Assembly: GCA_945919795.1 (NCBI GenBank)
Contig: CAMEJJ010000012.1
Span: 1 to 64,000, forward strand
Source of the DNA: an uncultured Lachnospiraceae bacterium
GTDB lineage: Bacteria > Bacillota > Clostridia > Lachnospirales > Lachnospiraceae
Reading direction: 5' to 3'
Length of the DNA stretch: 64,000 nt
Positions within the stretch are counted from its first letter, which is position 1. Each line of letters starts with the position of its first letter. The notes under the pieces were generated by a model. The model saw only the letters and a program-made list of their open reading frames with translations. It was not told where the DNA came from and made no database searches. The position numbers were made by a program, and so were the translations under genes. Shown piece by piece: positions 1 to 8,760 of the stretch.

Positions 1-342
1 GCTCTCTCTGGTATGCCCTTTTCTTGCCAGTTTCAATTTCCGGGGCATACTTTTTCTCTTACTCGTTCTCTCTGGTATGCCCTTTTCAGGTTTCTTGCTT
101 ATTTTTCTTGCCAAATTCGCTTCTCAGGGCATACTTTTTCTTTTGCCCGCTCTCTCTGGTATGCCCTTTTCTTGCCAGTTTCAATTTCCGGGGCATACTT
201 TTTTCTCTTGCTCACTCTCTCGGGTATGCCCCTTTCGGGTTTCTTATTCATTTTTCTTGCCAAACTTGCTTCCCGAGGCATACTTTTCCCTTTACTTGCT
301 CTCTCAGGTATGCCTCTTGCGAAATTTTTTACTTGACATACT
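1..342. repeat. Tandem hairpin-cassette repeat, GTATGCCC/GGGCATAC family
   Basis: Inverted pairs GTATGCCC...GGGCATAC recur at 11-50, 75-134, 159-198 and 224-283, with a decayed fifth start at 308. Short (40 nt) and long (60 nt) hairpins alternate, so the true tandem unit is a short-plus-long pair of about 148 bp, present a little over twice. Spacers are pyrimidine-rich and end in CTCTCTCTG. ORFs run through the array in several frames, but they are explained by the repetition. The array is cut by the left edge of the window. Its stem resembles that of the 52-bp array at 5880-6216 (ATGCCCCG/CGGGGTAT), so the two may be related. Confidence 0.85.
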
Positions 343-544
343 TTGGCACACCAAGGGCATCCTACTATCATCTATTTTTACATGGTAGATTTCAATTTCA
401 AACTAATGTATAATATTCCAAAGGAATAACCCATTTTATATAGTACTTGGAGTTATATTAAATAAAGAAAAAGAAATTATTGATTGTATGCCCTCACTGT
501 CTCCCAAGAAAGAAAGCGAAAGGGCGAATTTAATAGGATCAAAG
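343..544 (+). promoter_or_regulatory. Intergenic leader with possible promoter for the next gene
   Basis: The 200 bases between the hairpin array and the first gene are AT-rich. A TATAAT hexamer at 409-414 faces the downstream gene, but no good -35 hexamer lies 16-18 bases upstream, so the promoter is tentative. AGGA at 535-538 lies 6 bases before the ATG at 545 and is the best ribosome-binding site here. Confidence 0.35.
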
Positions 545-2263
545 ATGAATAACATAATCAGAACTAACAAAGCAAACACAAACAATTATATATTTGGACG
601 CAAGCGCATCCTGATCATCGGCATCCTGTCTCTTATCTGGTGGGCACTTACTTTTATCACGGACAAAAAAATTTTTACCACAGATCCTCTCAATATGAGC
701 AGTCTACCCATTGATACCGATGCTGTTTTTTTGATGCAGATTCTTTCCAAAATTGTATTGCTTGGAACGATTGTCGGAATTCTATGTTTTATCTCTTATG
801 GAATCCGTCATCGCAAACTATTATTTACTTTTGTCATTTATTTCGCCATATATCTTGGGATTCTTCTCTTGAATTATCCCGGTTATTTCATGAGTGACGA
901 CACCATCATTTTCGGTTATGCCACCCGCTATTATCCGGTCTATTGGCATAATTATCTGACCAGCATTTATTATATGATCGGGCTTTCTTTGTTTCCCGCT
1001 TCCACAGGTCCCATCATCTTAAACGATTTGATTTTGGCTATGGTTTTTTCCTATATTTTCTATGAAACCGACCGTTTATATACTTCTAAAATAAAATATG
1101 TCATTGTTATCGCTGGTCTTTTTCCTTTTGTGCTATTATCTGCTGCCATGTGTTTTCGACCGGTATTGTATGCACCCTTTTTCCTATTTTTCTTTGCTTT
1201 TCTATTCTTTGAAAAACAGAAAAAAGCTTCTTTTAGCATACCAAAAAGTATTATGCTTTCTCTCTTAACCGCCTTGCTTTGTTTTTGGCGTAGTGAAGGG
1301 ATTGTTCTGATTTTGTTCTGTTTTGTGTTGATTCCTACCGTTTATGGATTGCCGAAAAAAACAAGTCAAAATGACCGAATTGACCGAACCGACCGCCGGA
1401 TCGACCGTTTTCAATGGAAACAGGCACTCTGTTTTATAATGGTATTTATCATCTCGTTTTCATTGATTAAAATCCCCCAGTCTAATGGGGAAAAGAAATA
1501 TTACGGAAGTGACTATCTGATTATTTCCACCATCCGTCCGCTTTCCCTAATCATTCACAGGGAGCAGACCTATCCGGGCGCCGAGGAAGATCTTGCAAAT
1601 ATCGATGCCGTTATTGACTTGGATTATATCAGCTACGAAACCCTTTCGTGCAGTTCCTATAACCGCTATAATTCTGATCAAAACAGCGGACATTTTACAG
1701 AAACCGGAGCAGATGCCGACACACAGAAAGCATTTTTAAAGAGTGCTGTCAGACTGATCTGGAACAATCTGGATTTATATATTGCAGAACGTCTTCAACT
1801 GTTAGCAGTGACAAACGGTTACTATGATTATAATCCGGCTATGGTTATGAATTTGAAGCCGGTTACTACATCTGAGTTTTTATCCTTCCAAGCTGACCGG
1901 GAATATGGAAAAGAACTGGTAAAAGGTAATGCCAGATGGCATTATGAAAGCAGTCAGGATATATTACTGTTTTTGTTTGACCATGGTGGCGAAGCCTATC
2001 TGATTATTTTGTTTTTTGCCGCAATCTTTATGTTGTATACGTTATCAGAGAAAAAACTTTTTTATTTCTTTACATTTGCATCCCTGATAGCAAGAGAAGC
2101 AGTCATTTTTCTGACTGCTCCCGCTTCTTTTATCCAATATAATTATCCGATGATGTTTGTTACGGTATTTCTGCTTCTTGTGATGTTTGTTTCATCTTGC
2201 GAGGACGGTTTTTTCCGAAACATAAAAGATCTGTTATCCAAAGCTGCTTCAAAGCAGAAATAA
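545..2263 (+). CDS. Large polytopic membrane protein, GT-C glycosyltransferase-like
   Basis: The predicted product has 572 residues and about a dozen hydrophobic segments. A loop after the third segment reads PGYFMSDD (about residues 112-119), followed by an aromatic stretch. An acidic first extracytoplasmic loop like this is typical of GT-C enzymes that use polyprenyl-phosphate sugars, and the protein also recalls the DUF6020 type; neither family call is firm. A later soluble loop (about residues 370-460) lies between membrane segments. The ATG at 545 was chosen over one at 488 because AGGA precedes it by 6 bases, whereas 488 has no ribosome-binding site. A cytoplasmic loop near 1365-1415 contains an in-frame X-Asp-Arg repeat made of 9-base units. 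The 3' end overlaps the convergent acyltransferase gene by 104 bases. Confidence 0.8.
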   Translation: MNNIIRTNKANTNNYIFGRKRILIIGILSLIWWALTFITDKKIFTTDPLNMSSLPIDTDAVFLMQILSKIVLLGTIVGILCFISYGIRHRKLLFTFVIYFAIYLGILLLNYPGYFMSDDTIIFGYATRYYPVYWHNYLTSIYYMIGLSLFPASTGPIILNDLILAMVFSYIFYETDRLYTSKIKYVIVIAGLFPFVLLSAAMCFRPVLYAPFFLFFFAFLFFEKQKKASFSIPKSIMLSLLTALLCFWRSEGIVLILFCFVLIPTVYGLPKKTSQNDRIDRTDRRIDRFQWKQALCFIMVFIISFSLIKIPQSNGEKKYYGSDYLIISTIRPLSLIIHREQTYPGAEEDLANIDAVIDLDYISYETLSCSSYNRYNSDQNSGHFTETGADADTQKAFLKSAVRLIWNNLDLYIAERLQLLAVTNGYYDYNPAMVMNLKPVTTSEFLSFQADREYGKELVKGNARWHYESSQDILLFLFDHGGEAYLIILFFAAIFMLYTLSEKKLFYFFTFASLIAREAVIFLTAPASFIQYNYPMMFVTVFLLLVMFVSSCEDGFFRNIKDLLSKAASKQK

Positions 2264-3590
2264 AGACAGCCGTCAGAATACTCATAAGCACAAATGATGC
2301 GAGTATCCATAAAATGGTATCCACATGAAAAGGAGTCAAATTTTTCTCGGAAAGTCCCAAGATTCTTGCAAAACGGAAATGCAGAACGTAGATTTCCAGA
2401 GTATACTGACCGATATATGCCAGAGTCCTTTGCAACCAGCCTTTACAAAAATGTGCCACTCCGTAAAAGCAGGTAAAAACACCTAAAAAAGAGGCTGTCA
2501 TCTGGATGATGAGCGAGGTTGTATCCGTTACCGCAACCATGTCATAGGCACATACCAAGTAAATGAAAATAAGTGCGCACAACATACAAAAGATATTACT
2601 AACTATGTGATTATTCCTAATGGATTTTATTTTTGTGGCTCCATCTGCTCTGCCTTTCATACTAGTATCATCACATTTTATTTTGTCTAATTCATCTACT
2701 TTGTTTTGCCCAATTGTATACTGCTCTTGTCCATCATCCAATCCATGAGTTTTCCTTTTTTGTAAATACGGAACAACATGATAAGCCACCAGATAAGCTA
2801 CAACATAAAACGGTAAATATCGAACCGTCAAACTGGGACTTAAAAAAGTATTTCCGCTTCGAGCCTGTAAAAAGAAACCAACATAGCAGATAAAAATAAC
2901 TAGACAATATACAAAAAATCGCATTGCTTTTTCCTTGCGACCTACTTCATAAGAGCCATGGCAATCACTTTTTTCCATTTCATCTTGACTGCCAATCGTT
3001 TTAGTTTTAGTTTCACTTTCAATTGTATACTGTTTATCCACAACATCATGCATAGTATCAGTTTCATTTTCAACCGCACTTTTTGAAACCACAGCACTTT
3101 GTGAAATCGCTGCGCCATGCATACTTATGGCATATGCAGAATAATCGGCAAGATATACCGCCATCATATGAACAAGTGTAATGATCCAAAGTGTCGCCAA
3201 AAACCAGAGTCCATAATCTAAATGAAACAACTCTGTTTTCAGCTCCTTCAAACAATGTGGAAACGAAACAATTATCATCCATGTAAAAAAGGGAACCAGA
3301 TATGCTACACTTCTCTTTCCAAAAGTTTTGGCACTTCTTGTTAAATCAGGCTTTTGTCCCGGCTCACCATGTTTTTGTCCTGCAAGATATCCGCTCACTG
3401 CCATAAACAACGGCATCTGAACCGCTGCAATAGCATCATATAAGTAAGGGTCTGCTAACCCATTTAACACAATGCAATGACCCAACATAACCAGTAGAAT
3501 GGCAAATCCCTTAACAGCATCTAAAGAAATATCTCTATTCAGTTTTGTAAATTCTGCATTTACTTTGACATTTCCTGTCATGCTTTTCAT
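2160..3590 (-). CDS. Acyltransferase family 3 membrane protein
   Basis: The 476-residue product opens with the family signature: RDISLDAVKGFAILLVMLGH, the histidine ending the first membrane segment, followed by PLFMAVSGYLAG. Family members are integral membrane O-acyltransferases, commonly acetylating extracellular polysaccharides. Two long hydrophilic inserts rich in Lys, Glu, Thr and Ser (about residues 165-215 and 270-315) separate membrane segments and are unusual for the family. The ATG directly abuts the TAA of the upstream gene, and GGAGGA lies 7 bases before it, which indicates translational coupling. The last 104 bases are shared, in antiparallel sense, with the plus-strand gene ending at 2263. 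The acceptor glycan is unknown. Confidence 0.88.
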   Translation of the reverse strand: MKSMTGNVKVNAEFTKLNRDISLDAVKGFAILLVMLGHCIVLNGLADPYLYDAIAAVQMPLFMAVSGYLAGQKHGEPGQKPDLTRSAKTFGKRSVAYLVPFFTWMIIVSFPHCLKELKTELFHLDYGLWFLATLWIITLVHMMAVYLADYSAYAISMHGAAISQSAVVSKSAVENETDTMHDVVDKQYTIESETKTKTIGSQDEMEKSDCHGSYEVGRKEKAMRFFVYCLVIFICYVGFFLQARSGNTFLSPSLTVRYLPFYVVAYLVAYHVVPYLQKRKTHGLDDGQEQYTIGQNKVDELDKIKCDDTSMKGRADGATKIKSIRNNHIVSNIFCMLCALIFIYLVCAYDMVAVTDTTSLIIQMTASFLGVFTCFYGVAHFCKGWLQRTLAYIGQYTLEIYVLHFRFARILGLSEKNLTPFHVDTILWILASFVLMSILTAVFISALKQLWITDLLCFGKNRPRKMKQTSQEAEIP

Positions 3591-5837
3591 TTACTCTTCC
3601 TCCCGGTCATAAACCTCGAATAACAAATCCGCAAGCTCGCCTTCAATCATTGGTCCTGTCATCTTTCCTTTTTGATAGGTATCGTAGTGTCCGGTATCAT
3701 AATATAAGAAAATCAAATCATCCTCACCGGATTCTTTTTCAATCTGTATTTCATATTTTGTAACCTCAGGCACATTTTGAAAACAAAGAGGACAAAATCC
3801 GTAGTCCGTCGTCTCAGAACCAATCAACTGCTGTTTCTGTAAACAATTTCCATTCTGATCACATAACGAAATCATGTAAACACTATCATTATATGCTCCC
3901 GTCAGGTTACGTACCTGAAATGATATGATAGAAAAATCTTTTTCACTCTCAAAGGTCTGTGTAATGCATTGTCCATAGGATAATGCCGGATATTCCTGTG
4001 CCTGAAATAAAAACTGGTCGACACTGACACTGACCTCAACATATTCCGTTTTCGCTAATTTCCCGACTAGAATGCCCAAACCAAGAATTCCAAATAATAT
4101 AACACAAAGATTAAATGCTTTTCTATAGTCTTTTTTACATTCCCAATCTTTTCCAAAGATATTTGCAGAAAGCAACTTTTCTGCCGGATGTTTCATTCTA
4201 CACATCGGTAAGCCTAAGGCAACCATACATCCATTTAAATACATCGTTCCGATACTATAAATCGTTGCAGATTCCCAAATCATCTGAAACAGATAACTTC
4301 CTGTTAATAAAAGCAGTAAAACAAATCCTTCGACCGGCAATCTTTTCTGAAAGAAAGAAACAACAGCAAAAATGCTGCATAAAAGCGACATCAAATAAAA
4401 TATCTGAGTCCATAAAAGAACCGGATCTCTGTGAACTCCATAGACAATCTGCCAAATCAGACCATAGGCACTGCTGATATTCAACTCCGAATGGTAACCA
4501 CCCGCACCATCCGCATAGGTATTGGACAACTTTCGCATGTACAACTTTGCAATACCCAAAGCTCCCAGTTCGTCTGCACGCTCCTTCAGCAGAGAAACAG
4601 TCGCATCTTTTTTCTCCTTCGCAGTAGGATAACTCATGGTCCTTTGTTCATCATTTGCATTAAAAGAACCATCCCCCAATTCGTTCAATCCCATAGCAAT
4701 CCAATGTGTCAAAGGAAATGCCGTATCTATTTCATCAAATGCCAGATAGTGATCTTCCACTGCACCATAAATGATTTTTGCACCTCCAAATGAGATACAA
4801 AACAAAAGAAGAACAAGGATAAAGCTTTTTCGATTTATCCGTTTCCCCCTGCAATACAGGCCGATGACAGCAGCAATCAGTGCGATGGCCACCGTTGCAC
4901 GAAGCTTATAACCAAAGTAGAAGAAAATACCGGCTAACATAGTGTAGAGTATTCGTTTTATATTATTATGTTTTTGTTGTATGAAACCATTATCTGTTTC
5001 TATGGTTTCTGCCGTTTTTGTTTCTGATTGTTTTACGTTTTCTCCGATTGTTACTTTTTGTTTTTCTGTTTGCTTTACTATTCTATCTTTTTTCTCACAT
5101 ATTAAATCGAATGCTGCATATAAAAGATAAATCCCCCAGATGGCAAAGGCCATGGAACAGGTATTGGTATAGTAAAACGGAAGCCAAACATAGCTTAAAG
5201 GATTAAAGACCATGTAAAGCAAAAACAAGACAGCCTTTGCTTTTGAAAAATATTTATTTAAAAAAGCATAACAGCCGGCAAATGCAGCATCTACAAACAG
5301 CACATTGATAAACTGTAAAACAATGACCGCATTAGAAAAATCCTGTCTAATCAGACCAATCATACGAAAGATTTTAATAAACCAGTGTGTCATGATCGTC
5401 ATAGCGTAGTTATTGGCATAACGGGCAAAATATCCCTCCAAATCCGTTTCCTGTATTCCCGGCTGACTGAAAAGAGCAATGGCTTCATCTACTACTTTTA
5501 ACGAATCATAGCGTATCCCGGCTTTCGCAAGCATTACAAATACCATCTGCAGTACAAACAAGCATGCACCTGTCATCAAGGCAATTTGTTTTAGTTTCTG
5601 CTTTGGTAAAGAAACAAGCTTTTTTCCCACAATACGATATACCATGGCTAAAAGCATGACTGACAGCAACATGCAGATTCCACGCAGAATAACCGGCATC
5701 TGCTCAAAAGCACTGCAGCCACCATTAAACCATACAAATGCTCCCATAATCAGCAAGTATATGGAAAATATAGCAAAAACTGCCATCGATATGGAAAAAA
5801 TAAAAAATCGGCTTCCCCGATAAAACTTTGTCTGCAT
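3591..5837 (-). CDS. GT-C-like polytopic membrane glycosyltransferase with C-terminal exposed domain
   Basis: The 748-residue product has about ten to twelve membrane segments, then a final segment and a roughly 150-residue C-terminal domain rich in predicted beta strands. It is a paralogue of the 846-residue protein at 14781-17321: both have an Asp-Ser pair in the first large loop (RYDS here, KWDS there), a THWI motif followed by a Lys/Glu-rich stretch, an Asp-Gly-Xaa-Gly-Gly/Asn-Gly-Tyr turn and a similar C-terminal domain. The ATG at 5837 is preferred to a TTG at 5873 because GGAAAG precedes it and the longer form would start inside the repeat array edge. A charged Lys/Glu/Thr loop of about 45 residues (nucleotides about 4955-5100) interrupts the membrane core. 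The substrate is unknown. Confidence 0.82.
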   Translation of the reverse strand: MQTKFYRGSRFFIFSISMAVFAIFSIYLLIMGAFVWFNGGCSAFEQMPVILRGICMLLSVMLLAMVYRIVGKKLVSLPKQKLKQIALMTGACLFVLQMVFVMLAKAGIRYDSLKVVDEAIALFSQPGIQETDLEGYFARYANNYAMTIMTHWFIKIFRMIGLIRQDFSNAVIVLQFINVLFVDAAFAGCYAFLNKYFSKAKAVLFLLYMVFNPLSYVWLPFYYTNTCSMAFAIWGIYLLYAAFDLICEKKDRIVKQTEKQKVTIGENVKQSETKTAETIETDNGFIQQKHNNIKRILYTMLAGIFFYFGYKLRATVAIALIAAVIGLYCRGKRINRKSFILVLLLFCISFGGAKIIYGAVEDHYLAFDEIDTAFPLTHWIAMGLNELGDGSFNANDEQRTMSYPTAKEKKDATVSLLKERADELGALGIAKLYMRKLSNTYADGAGGYHSELNISSAYGLIWQIVYGVHRDPVLLWTQIFYLMSLLCSIFAVVSFFQKRLPVEGFVLLLLLTGSYLFQMIWESATIYSIGTMYLNGCMVALGLPMCRMKHPAEKLLSANIFGKDWECKKDYRKAFNLCVILFGILGLGILVGKLAKTEYVEVSVSVDQFLFQAQEYPALSYGQCITQTFESEKDFSIISFQVRNLTGAYNDSVYMISLCDQNGNCLQKQQLIGSETTDYGFCPLCFQNVPEVTKYEIQIEKESGEDDLIFLYYDTGHYDTYQKGKMTGPMIEGELADLLFEVYDREEE

Positions 5838-5879
5838 ATAATATTCTTTCCGTTCTTTTTGTATTTTTCTCAAATATCC

Positions 5880-6216
5880 CGCCAGTCATTTGCCGCGGGG
5901 TATAGTTTTCTCATTTTTATATCCCATGCCCCGCTGATTATTTGCCGCGGGGTATAGTTTTCTCTATCTTGTCTCTCATGCCCCGCCAGTCGCTTGTCGC
6001 GGGGTATAGGCTTCTCATTTTTATCTCTCATGCCCCGCCATTCGCTTGCCACGGGGTATAGGCTTCTCATTTTTATCTCCCATGCCCCGCTGATTATTTG
6101 CCGCGGGGTATAGTTTTCTCTATCTTGTTTCTCATGCCCCGACAGTCGCTTGTCGCGGGGTATAGTTTTCTCTATCTTGTCTCCCATGCCCCGACAGTTA
6201 CTTACCGCAAGATATG
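5880..6216. repeat. 52-bp tandem palindromic repeat, about seven units
   Basis: GGGGTATA occurs at 5897, 5949, 6001, 6053, 6105 and 6157, exactly 52 bases apart, with a decayed seventh at 6209. Each unit holds ATGCCCCG, 12-14 variable bases and CGGGGTAT, which can pair as a hairpin with a G-U wobble, then a pyrimidine-rich spacer. The units are directly tandem with no unique spacers. Because 52 is not a multiple of three, a minus-strand reading frame through the array cycles through three translations and repeats every 52 residues. That ORF (5870-6262) is judged an artefact. The last unit overlaps the 3' end of the acyltransferase gene ending at 6198. Confidence 0.9.
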
Positions 6217-7298
6217 TTTTCCTTAATTCCATCCAAAAGCACACAAGCTGCAATTGAAACAACGATTTCCACCAACTTTTCTATAACAAAAACCATTTGT
6301 AAAACCCAGTCCGGATACTGCATGATCCAATTCATAAGGTAATTATCTAAAAATCCGAGAACCATCATCACCATAACCAGAATAAAATAGTGATAGCACA
6401 AAGTAGTTAGCGTATGCTTACCAAGTTTTGCTAAAATGGAGCAGATTTTTTCTGCTTTTTTATCCAGTAAGTTCATGATTACCATTAATAAAATAGAAGA
6501 ACTGATTGCCGCCGTACACATCAATGTAACACTCTTTCCGGTATCGCTCAGCGATAAATTATAGGAACCGTTAAACAGACCTGAAACGATACAGATGATA
6601 AAAAGGAGCTCAATGACAGCACGCCTTATTTTAGGAGAAATCTCCAAAATTATTTTTTCATCATTCTCATTAAAAAAATCTATTTTTTTGAGCAGATTTC
6701 CGGCTAACATCATCAAAAGGAAAAACGGCATGATATCAAGGCACCAGGGTAAAAGAACCGGCACAAAATAATGATATCCGGTTGCAAAAAGCGCATAAAC
6801 AACTACAATCAACACTACTTTTTTTTCATTTCCTTTACATAAACGATAAAAGCCTTCCAACATGATCAACGCTACAAATAATGCCGGCAAAAACCAGGTC
6901 GGTGCATTGAGATTAATCATCAGATTCGAATGATAATCTGAGCTTACAAAAATCTGATTTCGACCGTATAGAATACCTAAAAGTGACCTGACGACAAAAT
7001 CCGAAGCCAAATTATGTGTCAAAATCATTTTTATAAAAAAGAACAGAAATAAAAAGAGATTGGCTGTCAGATAAGGAATTAGCAGCCGTTTTGCTTTCTT
7101 TTTTACATACTCCTTATACGATCCATTACCCGGATGATAAGTATAACCGGACAATAGGAAAAAGGCCGGCACAAAAAACATGCCTCCCCAAAAATTTACG
7201 CCGGGTATTCGAAGTTCGCTATGATTTAATACTACAATGAACATGGCAACGGCCTTTGCGGCATCAATCCAGTTCTTGCGCAAAACATTTTCTTTCAT
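6198..7298 (-). CDS. Acyltransferase family 3 membrane protein
   Basis: The 366-residue product starts with NWIDAAKAVAMFIVVLNHSE, the acyltransferase-3 first segment ending in the conserved histidine, followed by FFVPAFFLLSGYTY. It has about ten membrane segments and the usual length for this family. GGGGAAA precedes the ATG. The gene has its own sigma-A promoter and a roughly 105-base structured leader upstream, unlike its neighbours. The last codons and the TAA stop lie inside the final, degenerate unit of the 52-bp repeat array, so the array has shaped the C-terminus. O-acetylation of a surface glycan is the expected role; the acceptor is unknown. Confidence 0.88.
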   Translation of the reverse strand: MKENVLRKNWIDAAKAVAMFIVVLNHSELRIPGVNFWGGMFFVPAFFLLSGYTYHPGNGSYKEYVKKKAKRLLIPYLTANLFLFLFFFIKMILTHNLASDFVVRSLLGILYGRNQIFVSSDYHSNLMINLNAPTWFLPALFVALIMLEGFYRLCKGNEKKVVLIVVVYALFATGYHYFVPVLLPWCLDIMPFFLLMMLAGNLLKKIDFFNENDEKIILEISPKIRRAVIELLFIICIVSGLFNGSYNLSLSDTGKSVTLMCTAAISSSILLMVIMNLLDKKAEKICSILAKLGKHTLTTLCYHYFILVMVMMVLGFLDNYLMNWIMQYPDWVLQMVFVIEKLVEIVVSIAACVLLDGIKENISCGK

Positions 7299-7404
7299 TT
7301 GTATTTCCCCAATATATTAAAAATGGCGGGAAATTCTTCCCGCCTACGGTGGTCCAAAGAGCTTTTGCCCAGACCAAAACTGTAACGCATTACAGTATTA
7401 TTCT
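7299..7404 (-). promoter_or_regulatory. Structured 5' leader of acyltransferase mRNA, possible attenuator
   Basis: Three hairpins follow one another in the predicted minus-strand transcript. The first is a TGTAA/TTACA palindrome at 7380-7395 close to the start point. The second is a nested hairpin closed by GGTC/GACC with an inner GGGC-AAAA-GCTC stem (about 7347-7377). The third is an 8-bp GC-rich stem at 7325-7344 with a 4-base loop, followed by ATTTTTAAT, which looks like an intrinsic terminator just ahead of the ribosome-binding site. The third hairpin could also end transcripts from the gene at 7505-8698. It matches no riboswitch class that I can recognise. Confidence 0.55.
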
Positions 7405-7410
7405 ATACAA

Positions 7411-7439
7411 ATCATAGCATATCTATGCATGACTTGCAA
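7411..7439 (-). promoter_or_regulatory. Sigma-A-type promoter of acyltransferase gene
   Basis: On the minus strand TTGCAA (7439-7434) and TATGAT (7416-7411) are separated by 17 bases. The start point would fall near 7404, giving a leader of about 105 bases before the ATG at 7298. Confidence 0.7.
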
Positions 7440-7504
7440 GAATTTTTTCAAGTTAGTTATCGACCTTGATGCACCATAATAATGTACTTTAAGTATGAAT
7501 ATAG

Positions 7505-8698
7505 TCAGTTGTTCTCGTCAACAACTTCTTCCACAGCTTTTTCTTCCACAGCATTACCCTCAAACAATTCCACAACCATATTCGCTATTTTAATGCCTGG
7601 TTTTTCAACAAATTTATGCATCAATACAGCCAGAACTGAAATCAGTAAAACCGTTAGAAGAATATTGATGAATGCCAATAAATGATAATTTATTTTTCCA
7701 TACCATGCGATAAACAATCCGCTCGAAAAGGTACATAGGATTGGAAAATGCAGCAAATAAAAACAATAAGTATATTTGGTGAACCAGGTCAGCGCCTTGA
7801 TGTCCAAAGCCTTCGGCACAGTTTTCAAATGCAAAAGTGCATACAAAATCATAGGTGCCGCCACATTATAATAAAACATAACTTTGATGGGAAAGAACTG
7901 ATAAATAGTTCCTTCATAATGTTCGCCGATTGGCGGAAATGAGCCTAAGAAAAGTCCGCATGCCAAAAGCAATCCCATAAGCCACCGCTTCGCCGAAAAC
8001 TTTGCAAGCCATTTAGGCTCACAATAGGTCAGATCACAAACTACCATGCCTAAAATCATGGATAGAAAATCCGAACGGATAAAGGCAATTGCCGCAACCG
8101 CATAAACGATGTAGCGCCATTTTTTTTCTCCGAACAGTAATATAATGACAGCAACCATCAGAGTTCCGAAAAACTCATAAAAGATAAACCAGATAGGCCC
8201 GTTATACTGATTGGAGCCATTGATAAAACAACCGATAAAAGCCTCTTTCAAGGCACCTCCCAAACTGGGTGCAAAGGTATTGTAATTGCCTGAAAAAACC
8301 TCCGAATGCGCTAAAACAGATGCCTCTGCATTTTGGTACAAGGAAAGCTTCATCAGGATATAGACCAAAAGATTGGCAGCCACAATCGGAAATACCAGTC
8401 GGAAATACTTTTTAATGGCTCCGGATTTTAACGACTCTTTATCTTTCGTCAAAAAGAAACGGTATCCGACAAAAAAGCCACTCAGTGCCAGAAAAATACG
8501 CACTGCAAACTTTGCTCCGCACAGAATATTGAGAGGCGTGGAACCGATAAAATATTCTACTTTCGGTGCATGATAATATTCCGGTAAAAGGCAATATTCA
8601 CCGGGATAAAACAGATTTACAAAATGAAAATTAAAGACCATAAAACAGGCAATAACCTTGAGCCCGTCCAAATAGCCAAGTTTTTTTGTTTCCTGCAT
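7505..8698 (-). CDS. Acyltransferase family 3 membrane protein
   Basis: The 397-residue product begins GYLDGLKVIACFMVFNFHFV, with the expected histidine at the end of the first membrane segment, and has a second signature FAVRIFLALSGFFVGYRFF. About ten membrane segments follow, as in other polysaccharide O-acyltransferases. The C-terminus is an acidic tail containing a short in-frame duplication (AVEEKAVEEVV). The next upstream gene on the strand ends 62 bases away, so it may share the oxidoreductase transcript. No clear T-rich terminator directly follows its stop. The acceptor is unknown. Confidence 0.87.
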   Translation of the reverse strand: MQETKKLGYLDGLKVIACFMVFNFHFVNLFYPGEYCLLPEYYHAPKVEYFIGSTPLNILCGAKFAVRIFLALSGFFVGYRFFLTKDKESLKSGAIKKYFRLVFPIVAANLLVYILMKLSLYQNAEASVLAHSEVFSGNYNTFAPSLGGALKEAFIGCFINGSNQYNGPIWFIFYEFFGTLMVAVIILLFGEKKWRYIVYAVAAIAFIRSDFLSMILGMVVCDLTYCEPKWLAKFSAKRWLMGLLLACGLFLGSFPPIGEHYEGTIYQFFPIKVMFYYNVAAPMILYALLHLKTVPKALDIKALTWFTKYTYCFYLLHFPILCTFSSGLFIAWYGKINYHLLAFINILLTVLLISVLAVLMHKFVEKPGIKIANMVVELFEGNAVEEKAVEEVVDENN

Positions 8699-8760
8699 TT
8701 TTATCTCTTTCTAAATCACATCATTTACACATATTTTTCATGGTTTCGGTGTCAAAATTA

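Noticed and set aside
13-413. Several overlapping ORFs of 90-129 codons at the left end
   Set aside because: They run in several frames on both strands through the hairpin array and reflect its composition, not coding.
2294-2476. Short plus-strand ORF after the first gene
   Set aside because: It is antisense to the acyltransferase coding region and has no ribosome-binding site.
5880-6216. CRISPR array
   Set aside because: Units are directly tandem at 52 bases with spacers as conserved as the stems, and no cas genes are present.
5870-6262. 130-codon minus-strand ORF through the 52-bp array
   Set aside because: It is a three-frame translation of a non-coding 52-base repeat, overlaps the end of the acyltransferase gene by 65 bases and has no ribosome-binding site that I can see.
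7299-7404. Cyclic-di-GMP or guanidine riboswitch
   Set aside because: The leader lacks the conserved core sequences of those classes; only the presence of several GC-rich hairpins is similar.
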